From positions 1,860,001 through 1,924,000 of the forward strand of contig NZ_PDBX01000001.1 of NCBI RefSeq assembly GCF_002564105.1: 64,000 nucleotides of DNA, given 5' to 3'. Positions 45,196 to 54,385 of this stretch are shown one piece after another (position 1 is the first letter of the stretch; each line of letters starts with the position of its first letter). The notes under the pieces were generated by a model that saw only the letters and a list, made by a program, of their open reading frames with translations, made no database searches and was not told the origin of the DNA. Position numbers and translations under genes: made by a program. This stretch comes from Collimonas sp. PA-H2 (GTDB lineage: Bacteria; Pseudomonadota; Gammaproteobacteria; Burkholderiales; Burkholderiaceae_D).

Positions 45196-45213
45196 GCCTG
45201 TATAGCCGGACGT

Positions 45214-45248
45214 AAAAAAAGGCTGACGCACGGTGCGTCAGCCTTTTT
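45214..45248. terminator. Bidirectional terminator between fbpA and a small gene
   Basis: The stem GGCTGACGCAC/GTGCGTCAGCC is flanked by A7 on the left and T5 on the right, so it has a U run in both directions. It ends fbpA from the left and the small membrane-protein gene from the right. Confidence 0.9.
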
Positions 45249-45270
45249 CCTATTCGGGGCGATCAGAAAG

Positions 45271-45354
45271 CTACTTCTTCCTGATCATGTAGATTGCCAG
45301 TCCGACCAGCAGCACCACCCCGAACTCCAAGCCAACCACGATGTACTTCGCCAT
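45271..45354 (-). CDS. 27-residue single-helix membrane protein
   Basis: An ATG at 45354 opens a 27-codon frame: MAKYIVVGLEFG, then VVLLVGLAIYMI, then RKK and TAG at 45271. The product is one hydrophobic helix with a positive C-terminus, like small transporter subunits such as KdpF. AGGTAA precedes the start. It lies 25 bp downstream of fbpC on the same strand and 20 bp before a bidirectional terminator. I recognise no family. Position and composition suggest it is real but its function is unknown. Confidence 0.6.
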   Translation of the reverse strand: MAKYIVVGLEFGVVLLVGLAIYMIRKK

Positions 45355-45379
45355 GATGCATTACCTAAAAACAATCGGT

Positions 45380-46453
45380 TTATAAAGAAAACGTCACCAC
45401 GTGGCTGACATCCAGGCGGATGCCGATCCACTCGTCAACGGCATGATCGTGATGGGACGGCACCAGCGCCAGCACCTCCTGGCCGCCCGCCAGTTGCAAC
45501 GTGTACAGGAACTCCGCACCGCGGAACGACTTGCGCACAATCCGCGCCTTGAACGGGGAAGCGTCATCATGCACGATATCATCAGAGCGCAACAATACAT
45601 CGAAACCTTGCTGCCCGCGCCCGTGCAGCCGGATTTGCTGCAGGGCCGCGGCACTGACCTCGCGCAGCTCGCCGAGCGCTGTCGCCACTACCGGCAGCCC
45701 GTCGCGCTCAAGCAGTTGGCCCGGCAGCATGACGCCGTGGCCGATAAAGTCGGCGACAAAGCGGGTTGCCGGGCGATGATACAGATCGTAAGGCGCAGCC
45801 CATTGCTGCAGACGGCCGGCCTGCATCACGCCCACCACATCGCCGATGGCAAATGCTTCCAGCTGATCGTGGGTCACCATCAACGCCGTGATGTGCGCCT
45901 GCTTCAGGATCGCGCGCACGTCATGCGCCAGGCGCTCGCGCAATTCAACGTCCAGGCTGGAGAACGGCTCATCGAGCAGCAGCAAACGCGGTTCCGGCGC
46001 CAGGGCCCGCGCCAGCGCCACCCGCTGCTGCTGGCCGCCGGACAATTGATGCGGATATTTTTCCTGCGCGCCTGCCAGCCCGACCAGCGCCAGCATTTCA
46101 GCAACCCGCCGCTGGCGCTGCTGACGCGATGCCTGGTGCAGGCCGAAACCGATGTTGGCGCCGATGCTCAAGTGCGGGAACAGGGCAAAGTCCTGGAACA
46201 CCATGCCGATGCGGCGCTGCTCGGCGGCTACCCTGACACCAGGACCATCCAGCAAGGCCTGATCCAGCGCGATCTGCCCGCCCTGGGCTTGTTCAAGACC
46301 GGCGACGGCCCGCAGCAAGGAAGTTTTGCCGCTGCCAGACGGCCCTATCAGCACACCGAGCTGGCCGGCCGCGAGCTGCAGCGAGACGCCATCCACCGCA
46401 GGCGCCGGCGCGCCCGGATAGCTGACACAGATTTGATCAAGAGTAAGAAACAT
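45380..46453 (-). CDS. fbpC: Ferric iron ABC transporter ATPase
   Basis: FbpC energises ferric iron import through FbpB. The product (about 357 residues) has Walker A GPSGSGKT, the signature LSGGQQQRVALARAL, Walker B LLLLDEPFSSLD, and a C-terminal regulatory TOBE-like domain. The start is uncertain: ATG 46453 (MFLTLDQICVSYPG) begins at the first family-like residue, while ATG 46522 would add 23 residues with no clear ribosome site. It is divergent from fbpB. Confidence 0.92.
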   Translation of the reverse strand: MFLTLDQICVSYPGAPAPAVDGVSLQLAAGQLGVLIGPSGSGKTSLLRAVAGLEQAQGGQIALDQALLDGPGVRVAAEQRRIGMVFQDFALFPHLSIGANIGFGLHQASRQQRQRRVAEMLALVGLAGAQEKYPHQLSGGQQQRVALARALAPEPRLLLLDEPFSSLDVELRERLAHDVRAILKQAHITALMVTHDQLEAFAIGDVVGVMQAGRLQQWAAPYDLYHRPATRFVADFIGHGVMLPGQLLERDGLPVVATALGELREVSAAALQQIRLHGRGQQGFDVLLRSDDIVHDDASPFKARIVRKSFRGAEFLYTLQLAGGQEVLALVPSHHDHAVDEWIGIRLDVSHVVTFSL

Positions 46454-46578
46454 CGGAAGCTGGTTACAATTCGCTTGCTCGAGATGAACCCGCGGCGGCG
46501 GCTCAAGTCGAAAGGTGGTCATGAATCCGCTAGTTTAACGCACTCCATTTTGCTCCCCCTCATTCTCATGAAAAAGAC

Positions 46579-48207
46579 ATGCCGCTCATCGCTTTCATCG
46601 CGCTGCTGATCACCCTTCCCATCCTCGGCATTGCCGGCGCCTGGCTGCAACTGGATGCCCGCGCGATCGATACCCTGTCGCAGCAAATGCAGACTGTGTT
46701 GCCGGGCTACCTGGCCACCTCCGCCTGGCTGGCGATCGCGGTCACCATCGGCGTCGTCATCGTCGGCGCCGCCACCGCGGTCACGGTCAGCCTGTTCGAA
46801 TTTCGTGGCCGCCGCTTTTCCCAGTGGGCGCTATTGCTACCGATGGCGATGCCGGCTTATGTGTCGGCCTATGCCTACACCGATTTCCTGCAATACAGCG
46901 GCCTGCTGCAAAGCAGTTTGCGGGAACTCATCCCCGGCTTGCGGCTGCCGGAAATCCGCAGCCTGCCAGGTGCGATTTTCCTGTTCATTTTTACGCTCTA
47001 CCCCTACACCTACCTGCTGGCGCGCAATGCCTTGAACCAACGCGACGTCCATCTGATGGAAGCCGCGCGTTTGCTGGGCACGCCGCTGGCCGCGCGCATC
47101 CGACGCGTGGCGCTGCCGCTGGCGCGGCCGGCGCTGATGGCAGGCGCCGCGCTGGCCTTGATGGAAACCCTGGCCGACTATGGCGTCGGCGCCTATTTCG
47201 GCCTGACCACCTTCACCACCGGCATCTACAAAGCCTGGCTGGTGATGGATGACCGCATCGCCGCGGCACAACTGGCTTCAGTGCTGTTGGCGATCGTGGC
47301 GCTGCTGCTGTGGGTGGAACGCAAGGGCCAGCAGCGGCTGCGCTTTTCCAGCGTGCGTGGGCAGCGCGGCGACGCATCGGAAACCAGGCTGACGCCTTTG
47401 CGCGGCGGCCAGCGCTTGCTGGCATGGCTGGTCTGCGGCCTGCCGATACTGTTTGGTTTCATCTTGCCTGTATTGATCCTGCTGCGCCTGATGTGGCGCG
47501 AATTCCTACACCAGGAAAGCGATCCCTATCTGAACGCTGGCTTCGACCTGTTGCGCTATGCCGGCTGGGCCTGGAACAGTTTCCGCTTCGGCTGCATCGC
47601 TGCACTGCTGGCGGTAGCGCTGGCGCTCGCGCTCAGCTACGTGCAGCGGGCACGCAACCTGCCGCCGTTCAGGTTGTGGCTGTTGCGCCTGGTCGCGCGT
47701 ATGGCGGGCATGGGCTACGCCGTACCCGGTTCTGTGATCGCGATCGGCATCCTGCTGCCGCTGGCGTGGCTGCAAATTCTCGCTCCGCAAACCAAGATTG
47801 GAATCCTGCTGACCGCGACTTCATTCGGCATCCTGTATGCATACCTGGTGCGCTTCAGCGCCGTCGCCGTGCAATCGATAGAGGCCGGCTATGCCCGCAT
47901 CCCGGCGACGCTGGACGAAGCTGCGCGTACGCTCGGCAGCAGCGGCTGGCGCATTGCCCGCATCTTGCACGCGCCTTTGCTGTGGCGTTCGATGGCGACC
48001 GCCTTCCTGATGGTGTTTGTCGATGTTGTGAAGGAATTACCGGCGACGCTGTTACTGCGGCCGTTCAATACCGACACGCTGGCGGTAATCGCCCACAACC
48101 TGGCGCGCGACGAGCGGCTGGGAGAGGCAGCGTTGCCGGCCCTGACAATTGTTGTGGTGGGCTTGATTCCAGTGCTGCTGGTGAGCCGCGCCTTGGGCAA
48201 GCGCTGA
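46579..48207 (+). CDS. fbpB: Ferric iron ABC transporter permease
   Basis: FbpB is the large permease of ferric iron importers and holds two fused half-permeases. The 542-residue product shows about twelve membrane helices and two inner loops with the EAA motif: EAARLLGTPLAARIRRVALPLARPAL around 160-190 and DEAARTLGSSGWRIARILHAPLL around 445-475. Both copies are intact. Its gene points away from fbpC, with 125 bp between them. Confidence 0.93.
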   Translation: MPLIAFIALLITLPILGIAGAWLQLDARAIDTLSQQMQTVLPGYLATSAWLAIAVTIGVVIVGAATAVTVSLFEFRGRRFSQWALLLPMAMPAYVSAYAYTDFLQYSGLLQSSLRELIPGLRLPEIRSLPGAIFLFIFTLYPYTYLLARNALNQRDVHLMEAARLLGTPLAARIRRVALPLARPALMAGAALALMETLADYGVGAYFGLTTFTTGIYKAWLVMDDRIAAAQLASVLLAIVALLLWVERKGQQRLRFSSVRGQRGDASETRLTPLRGGQRLLAWLVCGLPILFGFILPVLILLRLMWREFLHQESDPYLNAGFDLLRYAGWAWNSFRFGCIAALLAVALALALSYVQRARNLPPFRLWLLRLVARMAGMGYAVPGSVIAIGILLPLAWLQILAPQTKIGILLTATSFGILYAYLVRFSAVAVQSIEAGYARIPATLDEAARTLGSSGWRIARILHAPLLWRSMATAFLMVFVDVVKELPATLLLRPFNTDTLAVIAHNLARDERLGEAALPALTIVVVGLIPVLLVSRALGKR

Positions 48208-48234
48208 GGAAGAGGCGCAAGCGCCTGACTAGTC

Positions 48235-48648
48235 TTATCCGCCGCGATGCGGCTTGACGACTACCGGCCGCAGATGACTGGGCCGGCGGTCTGATCCGGG
48301 GCCTTTTCCCCCATCCGAAACGCCTTTGCTGACGCAGTCTTTGACGAAATCGTTCAAGGATTGCCCTTTCCTCGCTGCCGCCACGCTGGCATGCCGATGC
48401 AGCTCCGGCGTAAGGCGCACATTGAAGGTGCCGCTGCAAGGCTTGTCCGGTTCCAGTCCTTCGCGCCTGCACTTATCCAGATAATTATCCACAGCCGCCT
48501 CAAATGCGGCCTGCAGGCCGCCGACGGTCTCGGATTCATAGCTGACCAGGTCGTTGATGAACAGGATCTCGCCGTGCAGGCAGCCGTCTTCCAGGCTGAC
48601 CTCGATCGATCCCGAATAATTTTCATGACTCAGTATTTTATCGCTCAT
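48235..48648 (-). CDS. hicB: HicB-family antitoxin
   Basis: HicB is the antitoxin of type II HicAB modules. The 137-residue product has the partial RNase H-like fold (YSGSIEVSLEDGCLHGEILFINDLVSYESETVGGLQAAFEAAVDNYLDKCRREG) and a C-terminal ribbon-helix-helix DNA-binding part (GTFNVRLTPELHRHASVAAARKGQSLNDFVKDCV). A basic tail follows (RRPSHLRPVVVKPHRGG). It starts 1 bp after the hicA stop. Confidence 0.92.
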   Translation of the reverse strand: MSDKILSHENYSGSIEVSLEDGCLHGEILFINDLVSYESETVGGLQAAFEAAVDNYLDKCRREGLEPDKPCSGTFNVRLTPELHRHASVAAARKGQSLNDFVKDCVSKGVSDGGKGPGSDRRPSHLRPVVVKPHRGG

Positions 48649-48649
48649 G

Positions 48650-48913
48650 TCATTCCTCGTTGGCGCTCATCGAGCCGCACTCTCTCAGTTGGCCGATTAC
48701 CTTTCGCAGCAGATATTTCTTCACGATATTTCCGGGGTGCGGCTTGTGCATAAAAATCTTCAGGCCGGCTGCGGTTTTAAAACTGCGGTATGACCCGCCT
48801 TTGTCAGAAAACTCGCTAAATCCATAGGCGTTGAGCAAAGTGACCAGCTCTTGCCACGTGAAATCGGCAGGAATCGATTCGGCCCGGCTACGTAGTTTTT
48901 CTGCTCTGGTCAT
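48650..48913 (-). CDS. hicA: HicA-family toxin
   Basis: HicA toxins are small double-stranded RNA-binding-fold ribonucleases. The 87-residue product has the family shape: an N-terminal helix, WQELVTLLNAYGFSEFSDKGGSYRSFK, and the HPGNIVKKYLLRKVIGQL end. The catalytic His that normally stands in the glycine-Ser-His loop is Tyr42 here (GGSYRSF), so activity may be altered; other HicA groups also vary at this site. The first gene of the pair. It begins downstream of an inverted repeat that probably serves as operator. Confidence 0.85.
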   Translation of the reverse strand: MTRAEKLRSRAESIPADFTWQELVTLLNAYGFSEFSDKGGSYRSFKTAAGLKIFMHKPHPGNIVKKYLLRKVIGQLRECGSMSANEE

Positions 48914-48941
48914 TGGATTATCCTACCTGATCCTTGAAAAT

Positions 48942-48960
48942 GCAACTGAATATTAGTTGC
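48942..48960. promoter_or_regulatory. Inverted repeat GCAACT-N7-AGTTGC: candidate hicAB operator
   Basis: Perfect 6-bp arms lie 29 bp before the hicA start. Further TTGCAA/GTTGC copies follow at about 48957-49003, giving a cluster of half-sites typical of antitoxin autoregulation. Confidence 0.5.
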
Positions 48961-49131
48961 AACATGCATGTGAAATCGATGCACTTTGCAGTTGCTTGTT
49001 GCAATATTCACAATCGCAGGTGAATTTGTCAATTTGGCAATCCACCTAAAAGCTTCCAGGGCAGGCAGGCGCACAGGCGTAAAATGGCGCATTCCGCTGC
49101 TTTCTGCCCTCCATCTTTCCGCTAGCCACAC

Positions 49132-50652
49132 ATGACCATCCTGCTGTCCACGCTCAACGCCCGCTACTCCCACGCCTCTCTCGGCCTGCGCTACCTGCAG
49201 GCCAATATGGGCGACCTGCGCGATGCCACGCAGCTGCATGAGTTCGTGATCGGCGCCAAGACCACCGATATCGTCGAGAAACTGCTGGCGCACAAGGCTA
49301 GCGAAGGCACGACCATCGTCGGCTTCGGCGTGTACATTTGGAATATCGAGGAAACCACCAAGGTGGTGGCGATGCTGAAACGGGTCGCGCCAGACATGGT
49401 GATCGTGCTGGGCGGCCCGGAGGTGTCCTACGAATCGGCCGAACAGCAGATCGTGCAGCTGGCCGATTACCTGGTGACCGGCTGGGGCGACGTCACCTTG
49501 CCGCAGCTGTGCCGGCAGATCCTGTACGGCCCCAAGCCGCTGATGAAAGTCCATGTCGGCGTGCAGCCGCCGATGGCCGATATCGTCCTGCCCTACAGCC
49601 TGTACAGCGACCATGACATTGCTCATCGCACGCTGTACGTGGAAGCCTCGCGCGGCTGTCCGTTCAAATGCGAATTCTGTCTGTCGGCGCTGGACAAGAC
49701 CGCCTGGCCGTTTGCACTGGATGATTTCCTGGCGGAGATGGAAGCGCTGCATGCGCGCGGCGCGCGGCTGTTCAAGTTCGTCGACCGCACCTTCAACCTG
49801 AACGTCAAGACCAGTCTCAAGATCCTGCAGTTCTTCCTCGACAAGCTGGCCGCCAACCCCGACGATCCGGTATTTGCTCATTTCGAGCTGGTGCCGGATC
49901 ATCTGCCGGACGCCTTGAAGGAATCGATCGCTAAATTCCCGCCAGGCGCGCTGCAATTTGAAATCGGTATCCAGAGTTTCAATCCGGAAGTGCAGGCGCT
50001 GGTCAGCCGCAAGCAAAACAACGAAAAGGCCGCGGAAAACATCCGCTGGCTGATACAAGAATCGCAAGCCCATCTGCACGTCGACCTGATCGCTGGCTTA
50101 CCCGGAGAAGATGTGGAAAGCTTCGCCCGCGGCTTCGACCGCCTGGTGGCGCTGCAGCCGCACGAAATCCAGTTTGGAATCCTCAAACGCCTGCGCGGCA
50201 CGCCGATCATTCGCCACACCGAGCCGTTCGGCCTGATCTTCGATCCGCACCCGCCCTACACCATCCTTGCCACCAACAAAATCGACTTCCCTACCATGCA
50301 GCGCCTGCAGCGCTTTTCGCGCTACTGGGACCTGGTCGCCAACTCGGGGCGCTTTGCGCATACCTTGCCGATCTTGCTGGGCGAGACGCCGTTTGCCAGC
50401 TTCATGGCGTTTTCCGACTGGCTGTACGGGAAAACCGACGCCACCCACCGCATCGCGCTGGACCGGCTGGCGGGACTGGTCGGGCAATGGCTGCGCTTGC
50501 AGGGAATGACGGAAAGAGAAGCGAATGCCGTGCTCAGCACGGACTACGCGGGCAAGCCGGCCAAGCAGGCAGATGTACAGCAATTGGTGGCAAAGAAAGA
50601 AGCAGACAGCCTGGCTGCGCCCAAACGGCAGGCGCGTCATCTAGCCCACTGA
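49132..50652 (+). CDS. B12-binding radical SAM protein (DUF4080 type)
   Basis: These proteins combine a cobalamin-binding domain with a radical SAM core and perform methylations or other difficult chemistry. The 506-residue product has a B12-binding domain (about 1-125, with LGGPEVSYE), the cluster motif CPFKCEFC (C176, C180, C183) and the SAM-binding strand IDLIAGLPGED. A C-terminal DUF4080 domain follows. The substrate is unknown. A TAAAAT -10 lies at 49080-49085 and the gene is isolated between hicAB and DUF3717. Confidence 0.87.
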   Translation: MTILLSTLNARYSHASLGLRYLQANMGDLRDATQLHEFVIGAKTTDIVEKLLAHKASEGTTIVGFGVYIWNIEETTKVVAMLKRVAPDMVIVLGGPEVSYESAEQQIVQLADYLVTGWGDVTLPQLCRQILYGPKPLMKVHVGVQPPMADIVLPYSLYSDHDIAHRTLYVEASRGCPFKCEFCLSALDKTAWPFALDDFLAEMEALHARGARLFKFVDRTFNLNVKTSLKILQFFLDKLAANPDDPVFAHFELVPDHLPDALKESIAKFPPGALQFEIGIQSFNPEVQALVSRKQNNEKAAENIRWLIQESQAHLHVDLIAGLPGEDVESFARGFDRLVALQPHEIQFGILKRLRGTPIIRHTEPFGLIFDPHPPYTILATNKIDFPTMQRLQRFSRYWDLVANSGRFAHTLPILLGETPFASFMAFSDWLYGKTDATHRIALDRLAGLVGQWLRLQGMTEREANAVLSTDYAGKPAKQADVQQLVAKKEADSLAAPKRQARHLAH

Positions 50653-50886
50653 TCTGGCAGCGCTGCTGAGATCAAGCATATGCTGGCGCCACGCTGCGAT
50701 CAGTTGCTGCGCGACGCTGTCCATGGAGGCCAGCGCGACGCTACTGCTGTGATTGATGATCATCAAGGCGTAGACGTTAGCGAGGGCGTTGACCTCCGGA
50801 GATAAAGCGCATTCTTCCCCTATCGCAGGCCGTTGCAGGCGCCAGTAATTGATGGCTTGTTCCAGTTCGGGCAATGAGATATTCAT
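50641..50886 (-). CDS. DUF3717 family protein
   Basis: The 81-residue product (ELEQAINYWRLQRPAIGEECALSPEVNALANVYALMII) matches the DUF3717 family of small betaproteobacterial proteins, which have no assigned function. It is soluble and mostly helical. Its 3' end overlaps that of the convergent radical SAM gene by 12 bp. Confidence 0.8.
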   Translation of the reverse strand: MNISLPELEQAINYWRLQRPAIGEECALSPEVNALANVYALMIINHSSSVALASMDSVAQQLIAAWRQHMLDLSSAARSVG

Positions 50887-50938
50887 GCCTTTATTGTACC
50901 TGCCGCCGGCATCTTGTCAGCCTCGCCATAAAAAATTA

Positions 50939-51331
50939 TCAAAAAACCACACCGGCTACCAGGATGATGTTGGCGTACGGCGTGAACTCGCCGGTGCGGA
51001 TCACTGCCTTCGCGCTGTGCGTCATGCGCTTGAAATCGGCATGCGACAACGTCCGCTTGTCGGCGATGCCGAGGGCGTCGATCTGTTGCGCCAGCTGCGG
51101 ACTATGCAAGGGCAGTTCGTCGGCCAGCACATGATGCTCGACCTGCATTTCCGTCAACACCGTTTGCAAGGTCGTCATGAAACCGGGCACGCCGCGGGTC
51201 AGCGCCAGGTCGATCAGCGGCACACCGGGCGGCACCGGCAGGCCGGCATCGCCGATGACGATGCTGTCGCCATGACCGAGCGAGGCAATCAGTTGCGACA
51301 GGGCGATATTCAGCAACGGGCTCTTTTTCAT
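50939..51331 (-). CDS. rbsD: D-ribose pyranase
   Basis: RbsD interconverts the pyranose and furanose forms of ribose so that RbsK can use it. The 130-residue product has the family motifs [21 protein letters not shown] (catalytic His and Asp) and the ending [17 protein letters not shown]. It starts 1 bp after the rbsK stop and is the last gene of rbsB-A-C-R-K-D. Confidence 0.95.
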   Translation of the reverse strand: MKKSPLLNIALSQLIASLGHGDSIVIGDAGLPVPPGVPLIDLALTRGVPGFMTTLQTVLTEMQVEHHVLADELPLHSPQLAQQIDALGIADKRTLSHADFKRMTHSAKAVIRTGEFTPYANIILVAGVVF

Positions 51332-51332
51332 C

Positions 51333-52247
51333 TCAGGCCTCCAGCTCGTGACGGTAAGGAATCGAAGTCTGGGCGCCTATGCGCGTCACGCTCAAGGCAG
51401 CCGCGCGTTGGCCGAAGGCGATTGCATCGGCTTCGCTGCGGCCTGCCGCCAGCGCCGCGACAAAGCCGCCGATGAAGGTGTCGCCGGCGGCGGTAGTATC
51501 AATCGCCTTGACCGGCTGCGCAGCGAAATGCTCGGAGCCGGACGACAGCGCCGCATAGACGCCCTTCGAACCGAGCGTCACCAGCACGTTGGCGCTGCCA
51601 TTGGCGCGCAATTTGGCGACTGCGGCGTCGATGGCGGCGTCGTTGTCGAGGCTGGCTTCCGGCAGGCCGGCCAGCATGGCGGCTTCAATTTCATTGGGAA
51701 TCAGGTACTCCACCTGCGCCAGCAAATCGGCCGGCAACACCTGGGCCGGCGCCGGATTCAGCACCACGGTCTTGCCCAGTTCATGCGCCAACCTGATGGC
51801 GTGACGAATGGTCGCCAGCGGCGTCTCCAGCTGCAAGACGATAATACGCGCCTGTTCGATCAAGTTGCGAGCGGCGTCGATATGCGCCGGGCTGAGGGCG
51901 TCATTGGCGCCGGCGGCCAGCACGATGCTGTTCTGGCCGCCGGCATCGACCAGAATCGATGCCACGCCGGATGCCGTGCCGCTGACCGTACTGACATGGC
52001 TGTCGTCAATGCCGTCGCTGCGCAAGGCCGCGCGCAGCTCCGCGCCGAAGGCGTCGTCGCCCAGGCAAGCGATCATCGCCACCTTGACGCTGTCGGCGCT
52101 GAGGCGCGCACAAGCCACCGCCTGATTCGCGCCCTTGCCGCCGGGGATGGTGCGGAACTGGCCGCCGGACAAGGTCTCGCCAGGGTGCGGCATGCGCGGC
52201 ACGCGCAACACCAGGTCCATATTGATACTGCCGATGATGACGATCAT
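51333..52247 (-). CDS. rbsK: Ribokinase
   Basis: Ribokinase phosphorylates D-ribose at O5. The 304-residue product has the PfkB-family signatures [38 protein letters not shown] and the C-terminal nucleotide and catalytic motif [17 protein letters not shown] (catalytic Asp in AAGDT). It lies 52 bp after rbsR on the same strand and 1 bp before rbsD. Confidence 0.95.
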   Translation of the reverse strand: MIVIIGSINMDLVLRVPRMPHPGETLSGGQFRTIPGGKGANQAVACARLSADSVKVAMIACLGDDAFGAELRAALRSDGIDDSHVSTVSGTASGVASILVDAGGQNSIVLAAGANDALSPAHIDAARNLIEQARIIVLQLETPLATIRHAIRLAHELGKTVVLNPAPAQVLPADLLAQVEYLIPNEIEAAMLAGLPEASLDNDAAIDAAVAKLRANGSANVLVTLGSKGVYAALSSGSEHFAAQPVKAIDTTAAGDTFIGGFVAALAAGRSEADAIAFGQRAAALSVTRIGAQTSIPYRHELEA

Positions 52248-52299
52248 GTGTGTCTTCGAAATAAGGTTTGCAAAAAATTACCGCAGAATCTTGATCAAT

Positions 52300-53289
52300 T
52301 CAAGCCGGCACGGTCGAACCGCGCACGTGCAATTCCGGCGCGATGGTCTGCCGCTGCAAAGGCCGGTCCGGGGTGGCGATCCGGTCCAGCAGACATTGCG
52401 CTGTGAGCTGGCCGAGCCGGCGCGTGTTCTGGGCGACGCTGGTCAGGGTTGGATGGACAAACTGCGCCAGGTCGATATCGTCGAAACCTACCACCGCCAG
52501 CGCATGCGGCACCGCAATGCCGCGTTCCGCGGCGGCACGCAGGGCGCCGATCGCCATCAGGTCATTACAGCAGAAAATCGCGTCCGGCACCTGCGACGCC
52601 AGCAGGCTGCGCGCCGCCAGATAGCCGCCGGCGCTGGTGAAGTCGGCATACACCAGCATATCGTCCGGCAGCGTGACGCCGGCGCCGAGCAGGGTCTGCC
52701 GCAAACCGGCAATACGCTCGCGCGAAATGTCGATGTCGGCCGGACCGCCGATGCAGGCGATGCGACGCCGTCCCAGGCTCAGCAGATGCTCTGCCGCCAA
52801 GGCGCCGCCGGCGGCGTTATCGACCGTCACGAGGTCAATGCCCATGTTCTTGGGCGCCCGGTCCAGCAGCACGGTCGGCACCTTCATCTTGCGCAGCAGC
52901 TCGCCATCGGTCTGCGCCAAGGTGGCCACGATCAGGCCGTCGCAGCGCTTGGTCAGCAGCACGTTCAGGTAATCGCGCTGCTTGGCCGGGTCGTCGTCGG
53001 AATTGCACAGGATGACGCTATAGCCGGCGGCGTAGCAACTGTCTTCGATCCCGCGCGCCACTTCCGAAAAATACGGATTGGTGTTGTTCGGGATAATCAG
53101 GCCGATACTGCCGGTGGTCTTGCTGCGCAGCGAACGCGCCAGCGCGCTCGGCACATAGGCCAGAGCCTCGGCGGCTGCCAGTACGCGCGCGCTGGCGTCG
53201 TGGCTGACCGGCCGCGTCTGGTTGAGGACGTGCGACACCGTGGTGTACGACACTCCCGCCTTGCGCGCTACATCCTTGATGGTTGCCAT
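52300..53289 (-). CDS. rbsR: LacI-family repressor of the ribose operon
   Basis: The 329-residue product begins MATIKDVARKAGVSYTTVSHVLNQ, the LacI helix-turn-helix with hinge helix, and continues with a periplasmic-binding-fold sensor domain (GLIIPNNTNPYFSEVARGIED). It is embedded in the ribose operon between rbsC and rbsK. Its likely operator is the perfect 18-bp palindrome at 57163-57180 before rbsB. Confidence 0.93.
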   Translation of the reverse strand: MATIKDVARKAGVSYTTVSHVLNQTRPVSHDASARVLAAAEALAYVPSALARSLRSKTTGSIGLIIPNNTNPYFSEVARGIEDSCYAAGYSVILCNSDDDPAKQRDYLNVLLTKRCDGLIVATLAQTDGELLRKMKVPTVLLDRAPKNMGIDLVTVDNAAGGALAAEHLLSLGRRRIACIGGPADIDISRERIAGLRQTLLGAGVTLPDDMLVYADFTSAGGYLAARSLLASQVPDAIFCCNDLMAIGALRAAAERGIAVPHALAVVGFDDIDLAQFVHPTLTSVAQNTRRLGQLTAQCLLDRIATPDRPLQRQTIAPELHVRGSTVPA

Positions 53290-53334
53290 AAATAATTCTC
53301 AATGCCGGAAACGGGGCTGTAGCTTGGTTGCAAA

Positions 53335-54348
53335 TTAGTGTGTAGAACGCTCGCCGCGGCGGCGATAGGTATCCAGCACCACGGCAGCGACGATGACCAG
53401 GCCAGTGATGATGCGCTTCATCGGTTCGCTGACGCCGACTTGCGCCAGGCCGGCTTCCAGCACCGAGATGATAAGGACGCCGATGAAAGTGCTGATCACC
53501 GAACCGCGGCCTCCCATCAGGCTGGTGCCGCCGATCACCACGGCCGCGATCACCTGCAGTTCCATGCCGACGCCGCCATTCGGATCTGCGGCTTCCAGGC
53601 GCGACACCTGGAACAGCGCGCCGACGCCGGCCAGCAAGCCCATCAAGGCAAATACCAGCACCTTGGGCGGACGCGGGTTGATGCCGGCCAGGCGCACCGC
53701 TTCTTCATTGGTGCCGATACCGATCCAATGGCGTCCCAGCACCGTCTTGGTCAGCACCAGGTGGCCGACGATGACGATCAGGATGGCCGAGATGAAGGCC
53801 GGCGACATGCCGAACAGGATAGGCGAGCTGATGCCATCCACTGCGCTGCCGATGTACTCGGTACGCGAGTTGGTGACCTGGTAAGCCAGGCCGCGCGCCA
53901 TTTCCAGCACGCCCAACGAGACGATGAACGAGGGAATCCGCCAGCCGACCGAAATCAGCCCGGTCACCATGCCGCACAGGCTGGCCACCAGCATGGCCAG
54001 TATCCCAGCCGTAAACAAAGGCCAGCCCCAGCGCACCATTGCCATCGACAGCACCGAGGCCGCCAGCGCCATCACCGAGCCGACCGAGAGGTCGATGCCG
54101 CCGATGATCAGCACGAAGGTCATGCCGACCGCCATCACGACCAGCGTCGGGATGTCGTTGGACAGCGTGGTGAAAGTGGCGGCGGTCAGGAAATTCTCGC
54201 TTAACACCGAGAACAGTGCGCACATGGCCAGCAGGGCGCCGATCAGCCCCAGATAATTCTTCAGGCCGGAAATGCTGCCGTTAAAAGAAGAAAGGCGTGA
54301 GGACCAGCGAGAAGGCAAACGAGAAGACGGGCGGGAAGATGTTGTCAT
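53335..54348 (-). CDS. rbsC: Ribose ABC transporter permease
   Basis: RbsC is the membrane half of the ribose importer. The 337-residue product has about eight to ten helices and the class signatures GGIDLSVGSVMALAASVLSMAM and AAVVIGGTSLMGGRGSVISTFIGVLIISVLEAGL. ATG 54348 is chosen because the upstream reading to 54435 overlaps rbsA and lacks family similarity. It lies 37 bp after rbsA. Confidence 0.95.
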   Translation of the reverse strand: MTTSSRPSSRLPSRWSSRLSSFNGSISGLKNYLGLIGALLAMCALFSVLSENFLTAATFTTLSNDIPTLVVMAVGMTFVLIIGGIDLSVGSVMALAASVLSMAMVRWGWPLFTAGILAMLVASLCGMVTGLISVGWRIPSFIVSLGVLEMARGLAYQVTNSRTEYIGSAVDGISSPILFGMSPAFISAILIVIVGHLVLTKTVLGRHWIGIGTNEEAVRLAGINPRPPKVLVFALMGLLAGVGALFQVSRLEAADPNGGVGMELQVIAAVVIGGTSLMGGRGSVISTFIGVLIISVLEAGLAQVGVSEPMKRIITGLVIVAAVVLDTYRRRGERSTH

Positions 54349-54385
54349 GATTTTCAGTATGTTGATTGCAGCGCAGCGGCGTGCT

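Noticed and set aside
46540..46580. Fur box in the fbpC-fbpB gap (CTCATTCTCATGAA)
   Set aside because: Only one half matches; the other half is C-rich.
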